From positions 186,001 through 250,000 of the forward strand of contig NZ_CP060705.1 in NCBI RefSeq assembly GCF_003048835.2: 64,000 nt of DNA. Direction: 5' to 3'. How positions within the stretch are numbered: the first letter of the stretch is position 1; every line of letters begins with the position of its first letter. Under the pieces are notes generated by a model. It was given only the letters and a program-made list of their open reading frames with translations. It had not been told where the DNA came from and made no database searches. Position numbers and translations under genes: made by a program. The DNA is from Campylobacter concisus. Lineage in GTDB: Bacteria; Campylobacterota; Campylobacteria; Campylobacterales; Campylobacteraceae. Of the stretch, positions 10,133 through 17,296 are shown one piece after another.

Positions 10133-10442
10133 AGTCATTTAGTCTTATATGCTAAAGAAAGCAGAGGTGCTTTTGCCAATTCATCTGCAGAACTATACTC
10201 TCAACTTAAAGATATATCAAAAGATGTGGACGTAGAGAGTGGCTGGAAAAGGTTTTGCGGGTGGATTTTATGGACTGTTTGGTAGCGTTGCGGGAGCAGG
10301 TGGTAAAACCATAAAAGTTGGCGATGGAGATTTACAGACTGCAGCTGAAGCTGGGGCAAGTATATTTACTGGAATAGCTCAGGCAGCAGCCGATAGTATG
10401 AATAGTAAAGATAGCAAAAATAATAAAGATGGTCAAAAATGA
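10133..10442 (+). pseudogene. Frameshifted toxin C-terminal remnant (orphan cassette 2)
   Basis: One frame reads SHLVLYAKESRGAFANSSAE and on to SKDVDVES (10133-10240). The protein-like sequence then continues in the next frame as VAGKGFAGGFYGLFGSVAG and on to KNNKDGQK, ending at 10442. One frame change near position 10239 joins them into about 100 residues. A complete gene is no longer present, since a stop precedes the first segment. The glycine-rich, small-residue tail resembles the end of the first remnant. The stop codon overlaps the start of the following small membrane protein (ATGA), a coupling expected of a toxin-immunity pair. Confidence 0.5.
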
Positions 10443-10723
10443 AAAAGGGTATTCTTCAATTTTTAGCAATAATTGCTGTTGTGGCATTTTTGCTTATTTG
10501 TTTAAGAATATTAGTTTATTTTTTTGGAGAACACTATATTGATGCCATGGCTGTATTGCTAATATTTGCCAATGTATGTTTTATAATAAAAAATGGTATA
10601 AAAAAGAGCGATTTTAAAAAAGAATATATACAAAAAATGGAAATAAAAAGAGGTGGTGTTGCTTTAATCCACTCTTTTTTAGTTTTTATATTTTGGCTTC
10701 TTTACAATGCAACAAGAGGATAA
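10439..10723 (+). CDS. Small membrane protein, orphan immunity candidate 2
   Basis: This 94-residue protein has about three membrane helices and is paralogous to the protein at 9780-10082 (shared YFFGE, IDA, IKN-x-IKKSD and G-x-VAL landmarks in the same order). It starts at an ATGA overlap with the stop of the eroded toxin tail upstream, so translation would be coupled. Duplication of both toxin tail and membrane partner points to stepwise accumulation of related cassettes. The function as immunity protein is inferred. Confidence 0.5.
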   Translation: MKKGILQFLAIIAVVAFLLICLRILVYFFGEHYIDAMAVLLIFANVCFIIKNGIKKSDFKKEYIQKMEIKRGGVALIHSFLVFIFWLLYNATRG

Positions 10724-10868
10724 GCATAAAAGTTGGCGTTTAGATAAAACAACGTTTAAATCTGTTAAATTTAAGCAAGAGTTAAATGCAAAAATCCAAA
10801 TGACATCAACAAAGCTAAACCCAAATTCTTTAGAATGTCTCGATCAAAAAGGCGTAAAGAAAATTTGA
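10707..10868 (+). CDS. 53-residue basic protein or remnant
   Basis: The frame from ATG 10707 overlaps the end of the preceding membrane-protein gene by 17 bases and encodes a lysine-rich, polar 53-residue product (MQQEDKHKSWRLDKTTFKSV...) ending LDQKGVKKI. No family is recognised. By position, between one immunity-like gene and another unknown membrane protein, it may be the tail of a third displaced toxin. No obvious ribosome site precedes it. Confidence 0.25.
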   Translation: MQQEDKHKSWRLDKTTFKSVKFKQELNAKIQMTSTKLNPNSLECLDQKGVKKI

Positions 10869-10893
10869 AAAATAATGCTAGAAAGTAGAAAAT

Positions 10894-11289
10894 ATGTTTA
10901 ATCGCATAGGTGGCTTTTTTATAGGATTTATGTGCTTACTTTACTGTATCTCTATGCTAGCTAACAAAAACGTAAAAGTAGGTGAGAAGTTTTTTAAATT
11001 CGATGATGCTGGTTATTTATACTTGTTGCCAGCATTTGGATTTTTGGTGCTAAGCATCTATGGTTTTTGGATGGCTTTTAGGAAAGAACCACCGGTTGTG
11101 GAAAGACTAGTGGGCATGTGGTGTCCTGACTGCATGAAATTTTATCATATAGGTGAAACTACATGTGAAAAGTGTGGACAAGAGCTACTAAAGTGCTATA
11201 ACACACACTATGAAACAAGACCAAAACCAAAGACCGAACCTCTGTTTAGATCAAAGCCTAGAAACAAAAAGCGAAAGTTAAAGAGATAG
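10894..11289 (+). CDS. Two-helix membrane protein with zinc-ribbon motif
   Basis: The 131-residue product has two membrane helices (about residues 5-24 and 43-63), then a cytoplasmic-looking region with two cysteine knuckles, CPDC and CEKC, about 14 residues apart, the spacing of a small zinc ribbon. It ends in a very basic tail (KPRNKKRKLKR). No family is recognised. It lies within the run of immunity-like genes and toxin remnants and may be an immunity protein or an unrelated cargo gene. The ribosome site (AGAAAG) is weak. Confidence 0.5.
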   Translation: MFNRIGGFFIGFMCLLYCISMLANKNVKVGEKFFKFDDAGYLYLLPAFGFLVLSIYGFWMAFRKEPPVVERLVGMWCPDCMKFYHIGETTCEKCGQELLKCYNTHYETRPKPKTEPLFRSKPRNKKRKLKR

Positions 11290-11338
11290 GAAAGCAATAG
11301 CGATCGAGAGGATGTTATAACAAAGTGAAAGAGAATAG

Positions 11339-12166
11339 ATGAAATTTAGAAATTTTATATTATTTATAATCACTCCGTTTGATGTATTGGTTGCTACTTT
11401 AAAACCGCAACTTACGAAATTTTTATTTATTATCTTATTTTTGTCGGGATGCGGTATCGTTACGGGCGTAGATAATGATACTAAAGAATCTAAAATTTTA
11501 AGTGTAGATCAAAGAATATCTACTAAAGAAGGATTGCTCTCTTTGATGGCACCTATACATAAGGATATAGGCGTTTTTTATGGAGTATATAATGTAGAGG
11601 AAGGCATGGTATTGACTTGGGCTGTAAAAAATATGATGGCTTCAAAGCTTATTATTTCGACAGAGTCTTATCCTGGGCATACTTTTGAATCTGCAAAATA
11701 TCTCAATCCAAAAAATCTTAAAATTTTTGAAGAAGAGACAAAAACTAAAGAGAGTTTTTACAATACTACTACTAGTGCTAAATATAAAAAAGCATATCTT
11801 GATTATATAGATGGGGTTAAATGCAGGACATTTGTCCATGCGGACTTGAGGCAGATTTATCAGAATGTAATTGATGGTGAAAAGACATATACACAATACT
11901 ATGATACATATTGCTCATTTTATCAGCCAAAAAACATTAAAAAACCAACAAATATGGTTAGACTACAACATGAATATAGCTTTAATCGCAAATCAAAAGC
12001 ATTTACGGATAGCAACAAAACAGAGCAGGAAGTCTTAAATGATATACACAATATATTTAGGCAAGACATACAAGCAATATTTTCTACCATAAAACTTGGC
12101 ATGGATAGAGAAAAGATGAGGAAAGAAGGGCTTTTGTTTGATAAACCATATAAAGCTCAGTTTTAG
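11339..12166 (+). CDS. Lipoprotein of unknown function
   Basis: This 275-residue protein carries a lipobox (FLSGC, Cys near residue 38) after a hydrophobic stretch. The segment before it is unusually long for a lipoprotein signal, so a later non-ATG start such as the TTG at the Leu before VATLKPQL is possible. The mature part is mostly charged and soluble, with no recognised domain. It lies upstream of another small lipoprotein and the lysozyme-inhibitor/muramidase pair, so a periplasmic protective role is conceivable but not shown. Confidence 0.5.
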   Translation: MKFRNFILFIITPFDVLVATLKPQLTKFLFIILFLSGCGIVTGVDNDTKESKILSVDQRISTKEGLLSLMAPIHKDIGVFYGVYNVEEGMVLTWAVKNMMASKLIISTESYPGHTFESAKYLNPKNLKIFEEETKTKESFYNTTTSAKYKKAYLDYIDGVKCRTFVHADLRQIYQNVIDGEKTYTQYYDTYCSFYQPKNIKKPTNMVRLQHEYSFNRKSKAFTDSNKTEQEVLNDIHNIFRQDIQAIFSTIKLGMDREKMRKEGLLFDKPYKAQF

Positions 12167-12286
12167 ATAAAATTGCAATTACAAACTATATACAAAGAAT
12201 TTGATAAAAATAGCTCATACATATATAGATAGACAAAAGATGCGTCAGCATAGGTTATTATTTGATACAAAATCAAAGGAGATAAA

Positions 12287-12409
12287 ATGGAAATAAAAAA
12301 ATTAATCATGTTTGCTTTGTTGGCATTTGTTTTTACGGCTTGCGCTGAAAAAGAATATATATGTCAAGACCATGAAAAAGATGGTGCAGTATGTGGATAT
12401 AGACCATAA
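12287..12409 (+). CDS. Small lipoprotein, 40 residues
   Basis: ATG at 12287 follows AAAGGAGATAAA, a strong ribosome site. The product has a short lipoprotein signal with lipobox FTAC (Cys near residue 19), then a 22-residue mature part containing two more cysteines (CQDHEKDGAVCGYRP). Too short for a standard ORF list. It may be complete or the front of a gene that has decayed, because Cys-containing coding-like sequence follows in the next 160 bases. Confidence 0.5.
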   Translation: MEIKKLIMFALLAFVFTACAEKEYICQDHEKDGAVCGYRP

Positions 12410-12460
12410 GTGGCCATAAATATTTAGAAAGATAGAATTTAAATTTATAGGCCGGGCTCA

Positions 12461-12568
12461 ACAAATCCTTGTTTGCATGGAAAGTTAGATAAAAGCTGTA
12501 GCTAAGCCATTTAAATGAATTATAAAAAATGTGGCGACAAATACGAAATAGTAGATGATTTGCGTTAA
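12461..12568 (+). pseudogene. Degenerate cysteine-containing coding remnant
   Basis: After the small lipoprotein, one frame reads TNPCLHGKLDKSCS, then two stops, then MNYKKCGDKYEIVDDLR and stop. The Cys-rich, Lys-rich style matches the lipoprotein just upstream, suggesting a longer gene broken by stops and a frame change. Evidence is compositional only. Confidence 0.25.
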
Positions 12569-12649
12569 AATAAGCTTTTAAATTATGATTAATAAATCTC
12601 ACAATAGATACAATAACAAGATTTTATTATCAGAATAAAAGGAACTCTA

Positions 12650-13870
12650 ATGAAAAATTTAAAACTTATTGTTATAACCACACTACTAATCACATCACAT
12701 CTTTACTCAAGTGAAAAAATTCAGCCTAGCTTTGATTGTTCTAAAGCTAAAACAAGAGTAGAAAAACTAGTATGTTCTGATGAAGATATATCAAGAGTAG
12801 ATAGAGATATGCAAAAAGCATATGATCTAATGATGGGCAAATATGACCTTGCTTATATGAATGAAGAGGCTAAAGAGGAGATAAAACCATATTTAGAAAA
12901 GTTAAAACAAAGTCAGATTGACTGGGTTAAGTATAGAGATAAGTATTGCAATACAAAAAAAGATGAAAAAGAATTTAATAGCTGTGTCTTTAGTAGATAT
13001 GTTAATAGAATAAAATCCATAGTGCCAAGATACGACTGGAGAACAGGTTTTTCAATAAACGATAAAAATAGCACAAATGATCTATGCTATAACTACTTTA
13101 CTCAAAAATTCTGGATGGACTCTCCAAAACCTGTAAATAAAGATAACCCACCTTATGGGGAAGATAAAGAGTTTTATGAGAAATTTCTAATTAATGCTCT
13201 TGGTAAAGACATTGCGGAGAGGGAATTAAATGCCACTACAAACTATTACTATACGCAGCTTGACGGTGCTCCAGTTGGAAGTTATATCATGTGCGTAGGT
13301 ATAGGCGGAGAAGAAAAAGATATATATAATCTAAGAAGCAAGACATATAAGCCATATTGTAGAGATACTAGCATGCAGTTCGAGGATTTTTTAAATGGGG
13401 ATTATATAAGATATGGTCAGAAACCACAATTTGGACTTAAATTTAAAGAGGTAGAAGAGACCAAGGAAGAGTTTAAAAGAAGAGGCTTAGACTATAAAAA
13501 GGATGATAACTTTTCAACAGAGGTCTATAAAAAAGCAATAAAGAATGATGCAGATAGTTTTAGTAATGCAATATATAGTACCGATAAAAGCTATGATGCA
13601 AATATACTTTCAGATGGTATGGTAAGAATACTTTATGCTTCAAATTTAGAGTGGGAAAAATCAAAAGATAAATTTGGAGTGTATATAGATTCAAGTAATT
13701 TTCCTAATGTGCTAACTTTTATGGTAGCTGATAAATTTTTCTTTAGGGTTTATGCTGCAGAAGGTAGTGGAAATCGTTTAGTTTGTAGAATGCCTATTCA
13801 AAGCAGGTTTAAAGATAGAAATGATACTAAGCTTATAAGAGAGTATCTTGATCAGTTTAAGGAGTTTTAA
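12650..13870 (+). CDS. Secreted LprI-type (DUF1311) lysozyme-inhibitor-like protein
   Basis: This 406-residue protein has a signal peptide (residues 1 to about 20), then an LprI/DUF1311 domain over about residues 25-115. The domain shows the pattern FDC...VEKLVCSD...LxxxDRDMQKAY...W...RDKYC...C, including the four spaced cysteines. Family members include lysozyme inhibitors that protect bacteria against peptidoglycan lysis. The remaining 290 residues match no domain I recognise. AAAGGAA precedes the ATG. Its stop overlaps by one base the start of a protein with a lysozyme active site, so it is probably the periplasmic immunity partner of that enzyme. Confidence 0.7.
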   Translation: MKNLKLIVITTLLITSHLYSSEKIQPSFDCSKAKTRVEKLVCSDEDISRVDRDMQKAYDLMMGKYDLAYMNEEAKEEIKPYLEKLKQSQIDWVKYRDKYCNTKKDEKEFNSCVFSRYVNRIKSIVPRYDWRTGFSINDKNSTNDLCYNYFTQKFWMDSPKPVNKDNPPYGEDKEFYEKFLINALGKDIAERELNATTNYYYTQLDGAPVGSYIMCVGIGGEEKDIYNLRSKTYKPYCRDTSMQFEDFLNGDYIRYGQKPQFGLKFKEVEETKEEFKRRGLDYKKDDNFSTEVYKKAIKNDADSFSNAIYSTDKSYDANILSDGMVRILYASNLEWEKSKDKFGVYIDSSNFPNVLTFMVADKFFFRVYAAEGSGNRLVCRMPIQSRFKDRNDTKLIREYLDQFKEF

Positions 13871-16662
13871 TGCCAATTAATGAGAGAAATACTAGTGATT
13901 TTAAAGATGAACTAAGAGATACATTAAAAGATGCTGAAAAATTTATATATGAACTATATTACGATACTAATAAAATAGCAACTATAGGTTGTGGTTTTAA
14001 TGTGACTTTAAAAGAGATACTAAAAGAAGTTTGTGATAAAAAATATTCTGATCCTAAGATGAGCGAAGAAGAATTTACTGGACTACTTAATACTATTAAC
14101 GGGATAGGGGCAAAAACTAATGAAAATTTAATATCTAAGGTATCAGAGTATCTTGACGGCATAAAAACAGAAGACGGAAAAAGTGCGAAATTTGGCGAAT
14201 TTAAGTTAGACGATAAGCAAATCGGTGATATATTGCCAGAGGTGATTGAAAATTTTAGAGATGGTCTAAATAAAAAACTAGCTTATACCTCTATAAGTCC
14301 ACAAGAGAAAAAGATAGATGAAAATAGTATAGGTAGCAGAGAATATATAGCTCTAATGAGCATGACATATAATAATCCAAGCCTTGTAGGAAATGGCCTA
14401 AAAGCTCACTTAAGAGCTAAAAACCGCTTTGGAGCTTGGTATGAGATAAGGTATAAGAGTAACGCAGATAATGAGATAGGCATAGCTAAACGTAGATTTG
14501 CAGAGTCAAATGAATTTGGGCTTTTTGAAAGTAATACTAACAATAATGCGGTTAAGCAAAACACTCTAACAAACATAAGCATAAACGCAATATCCTTTGA
14601 AGAGTGTTTGGATCTATTTTCTCTTTTAAATGTGGCAAAGATAAAAGATAAAGATGAGCCATCTATAACCTATCTACAAAACGCTATAGCTTATGAGACT
14701 ACTAAGGAATTTAAAGGCAATAGAACTATCCCAGGGTACTTGGCAACGCCAAAGAATGCTATAAACTTTAATGAACACTACAGAAAATACAACACTATCT
14801 TGCAATTTTTTGCAGATAAGATAAATGTCCTTTTAAAAGATGTCACATCAAAGAGCTTTAAGCTAGAAGATATCTATGTGATCACCACAAAAGATGATAA
14901 TAGCCATAATATCTCAAGGATAAATAAGCTTTTAAAGATAAGAGCAGAAAATGGTGAGTTTAGGCCTGAAGTTAAGAGAGATATCTTGCTTATATACCCA
15001 ACAGCTTCAGCCCTTCCTGTAATGCCTATCCAACCAAAAAACACAACCTTTACTATCGTCTTAGCAGATAATACATCGCTTGATTGTTCAAATTTAAATC
15101 CAAATGGAAATAGCAATGAGAGTGAGATAGTGCTTATGAACTATAAGCAAGATGTAAGAGAGCCTAATAAAAACTCAAGAGATGATGAGATAAGCTTTAT
15201 AAAGCCTTCTACAAATGGTGAAACTATCATCTATAAAAATGCTAACGACATTTTTATATCGCAAGATGATAGATATGCCTTTAATAGTGGCAATGTAATA
15301 ACTCTTAACTTCTTTGAGAAAATGAGCTTTAATCTCTTAAATTTCGCCAAAGAAAACAGCTATAGTATAAGAAGCGACAAGGCTTCAAGTATGTTTGATA
15401 TAAAGCTAAGGCTACCAGATGCTACTGATAGTATCTCAACTAAAAGCGAAGGAAATTTCCACTTAGTGGTCACTAATCTAATCATAGAAGATGAAGAGGG
15501 TAAAAGCTACGATATAAAAAAGGTGTATCTTCATAATAGTGAAGATAAAAGGGTCTATCCCTCTTACTACCTAAAGAAAAACGATGATAAAGATGTAGAT
15601 AGTAATAGTAGCTCTGAAAACTCATACACGGCTAAATTTAGAATAAATATAAATTTAGACAAAAACTCTTCAGGCTTTAAAAAGACTTCAAAATTTATCA
15701 TAGCTACATTTGATCTAAGCAAAAGGTATGACACTGGCGAGATACATGCTAAAGAAGACACCGCTGTTGTAACTTTGGCTAGTAAAGATAAAAAAGATGG
15801 GGGTGCTGAGTTTAACATCAAAGTATCTACGGTCGTTTATCAAAAAAATATAACTGAGATAAGGCTAAATACTTCAGAAAGTAGTGACGCTACAAATCTA
15901 AGCATAAAGGATACTTTAAATTTAGAGGCTGTTTATCTGCCAAACAAGGGAGATGATGACTACAAAGAGATAAGCTGGGCTTATAAGGTGATAAGAGAGG
16001 ATAAATATAATAGTGAGGTTATGGTAGATAAGGTAGCAGGGGCGATAAATTTAAGCGAAGAGAAATTTAAAGGTAAAAAGATCACCTTTAGCCCAAAAGA
16101 TGATATAAAAGATAAAGAGCTACTAAAAAGACTAAATCATGGCAACCATATCATAATGTTTTTTGCCTATCTGAGATTACCTGCGTTTAAGACTAAATTT
16201 GGAAAGACACATATTAGAGTAGATATAAAAGCACCTATCTATTTAAAATACTCTAATGGCAAGCTTTGTATATATGAGTTTGGGCATACTGATGCCACTA
16301 TGTGCTTTGATACAAGCTTGTCTGGCGGTATCTTTGATAAAGAGAGCAAAGATGAGAAAGCAGAGCATATGCCTAAAGGAACGTACTATATAAACTCAAA
16401 TTTAAGCGGTGGGGATATAGATATATTTGAAGATGATAAGCTAAGTGAGACATGCTACCAAAGCATAGATGGTAAAGATAGATCATATATAGAGCCATGT
16501 AAAATTTATGCAATAGATAGCAATATACAAAGAGCATCATCTATAAAAAGCGGAATAAATTTGATAAATAGTGAGAATAAAAACAGATTTATCCAAAAAT
16601 TTAACGAAGTAAAACAAAGAGTTGGACTAGATAGCAAAGAGGTAAAGCTAGAGGTTGAGTAG
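13870..16662 (+). CDS. Large protein with GH24 (T4-type) lysozyme domain
   Basis: This 930-residue protein begins with a phage-lysozyme/GH24-like muramidase domain (about residues 10-200). Glu23, Asp32 and Thr38 have exactly the 9- and 6-residue spacing of the T4 lysozyme triad, within EKFIYELYYDTNKIATIGCGF, and a later ALMSMTYNNPSL segment fits the helical lobe. There is no signal peptide, so delivery would need a phage tail, type VI or other device; none is encoded here. The remaining 700 residues are beta-rich, with Ig-like-looking segments and a C-terminal MPKGTYYI stretch that I cannot assign. The gene is coupled to the upstream LprI-type gene (TAATG, ribosome site AAGGAG within that gene). 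Likely an antibacterial effector; a cryptic prophage lysin is less likely given the length. Confidence 0.65.
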   Translation: MPINERNTSDFKDELRDTLKDAEKFIYELYYDTNKIATIGCGFNVTLKEILKEVCDKKYSDPKMSEEEFTGLLNTINGIGAKTNENLISKVSEYLDGIKTEDGKSAKFGEFKLDDKQIGDILPEVIENFRDGLNKKLAYTSISPQEKKIDENSIGSREYIALMSMTYNNPSLVGNGLKAHLRAKNRFGAWYEIRYKSNADNEIGIAKRRFAESNEFGLFESNTNNNAVKQNTLTNISINAISFEECLDLFSLLNVAKIKDKDEPSITYLQNAIAYETTKEFKGNRTIPGYLATPKNAINFNEHYRKYNTILQFFADKINVLLKDVTSKSFKLEDIYVITTKDDNSHNISRINKLLKIRAENGEFRPEVKRDILLIYPTASALPVMPIQPKNTTFTIVLADNTSLDCSNLNPNGNSNESEIVLMNYKQDVREPNKNSRDDEISFIKPSTNGETIIYKNANDIFISQDDRYAFNSGNVITLNFFEKMSFNLLNFAKENSYSIRSDKASSMFDIKLRLPDATDSISTKSEGNFHLVVTNLIIEDEEGKSYDIKKVYLHNSEDKRVYPSYYLKKNDDKDVDSNSSSENSYTAKFRININLDKNSSGFKKTSKFIIATFDLSKRYDTGEIHAKEDTAVVTLASKDKKDGGAEFNIKVSTVVYQKNITEIRLNTSESSDATNLSIKDTLNLEAVYLPNKGDDDYKEISWAYKVIREDKYNSEVMVDKVAGAINLSEEKFKGKKITFSPKDDIKDKELLKRLNHGNHIIMFFAYLRLPAFKTKFGKTHIRVDIKAPIYLKYSNGKLCIYEFGHTDATMCFDTSLSGGIFDKESKDEKAEHMPKGTYYINSNLSGGDIDIFEDDKLSETCYQSIDGKDRSYIEPCKIYAIDSNIQRASSIKSGINLINSENKNRFIQKFNEVKQRVGLDSKEVKLEVE

Positions 16663-16724
16663 GGAGCGATATTCTAGTTTTATATTTTGGCATTTGTAAT
16701 AACAGACAAGCAAATTAGCTAAAT

Positions 16725-17231
16725 TTAACTTTCTGTTACTGCTTTGGCTACTACTTTCCATTCGCATTTGAGCTTTTCAAGGCCAAATTTAGCATTTGCA
16801 GGGCTAGTTGATGGTAGTTTTATCACTTCATTTTTTGTTGCTTTTATGATCTCATCTTCTAAGTATTTTTTACAAATTTCATAAGCTTTGCCACCGTTTG
16901 CATAAACTTGCGTGATATTTGCCTCTTTAAATAAAGGCTTTAAATTTACAGGCACGATCTTGCTCATTTTTGCGTCGCTCGAGCCCTCTATCTCACACGA
17001 GATCGCAGCGTCGTATATTGCGATGCGGTGAGCGAGCAGAAAATTTATCTTTTCATCCGTGCTTTCTGGCACAGCAGTGTTTAAGATCCCAGCTAACACC
17101 CGCCAAAAGCGGTTTTGTGGATTTGTATAATAAAAGCCAAATTTACGAGAGATGACAGATGGAAATGAGCCTAGGATCAAAATTTTAGAGTTATTATCAA
17201 AAATGGGCTTAAAAGGGTGCGTTTGGCTCAT
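16725..17231 (-). CDS. Hypoxanthine/uracil DNA glycosylase (Mug-like)
   Basis: A 168-residue uracil-DNA-glycosylase-superfamily enzyme, removing deaminated bases (deoxyinosine or uracil) at the start of base-excision repair. The N-terminal motif LILGSFPS (residues 18-25) followed by YYTNPQNRFWRVL is characteristic of the DNA-deoxyinosine glycosylase branch (TIGR04274-type), and a C-terminal LPSTSPAN supplies the second active-site loop. Length fits the family. It follows the nifJ gene on the same strand, separated by a hairpin, and converges on the muramidase gene. It could also be called a generic UDG-family protein. Confidence 0.8.
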   Translation of the reverse strand: MSQTHPFKPIFDNNSKILILGSFPSVISRKFGFYYTNPQNRFWRVLAGILNTAVPESTDEKINFLLAHRIAIYDAAISCEIEGSSDAKMSKIVPVNLKPLFKEANITQVYANGGKAYEICKKYLEDEIIKATKNEVIKLPSTSPANAKFGLEKLKCEWKVVAKAVTES

Positions 17232-17257
17232 ATTTTGCCTTTTAAATTTAATGAAAT

Positions 17258-17289
17258 TTTCTCTTGCCGTTTAAATTTGGCAAGAGAAA
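17258..17289 (-). terminator. Hairpin terminator after nifJ
   Basis: TTTCTCTTGCC (17258-17268) and its exact complement GGCAAGAGAAA (17279-17289) form an 11-bp stem with a 10-base loop, directly after the nifJ stop on the minus strand. An AAATTT-rich tract follows. Confidence 0.6.
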
Positions 17290-17296
17290 TTTAAAT

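Noticed and set aside
12410-12649. Possible small RNA after the small lipoprotein
   Set aside because: No strong hairpin with T-run; the coding-like remnant explains the pattern better.
16000-16662. L,D-transpeptidase-like domain at the muramidase C-terminus
   Set aside because: The PKGTYYI stretch is suggestive, but no catalytic His plus SxGC-type Cys motif is visible.
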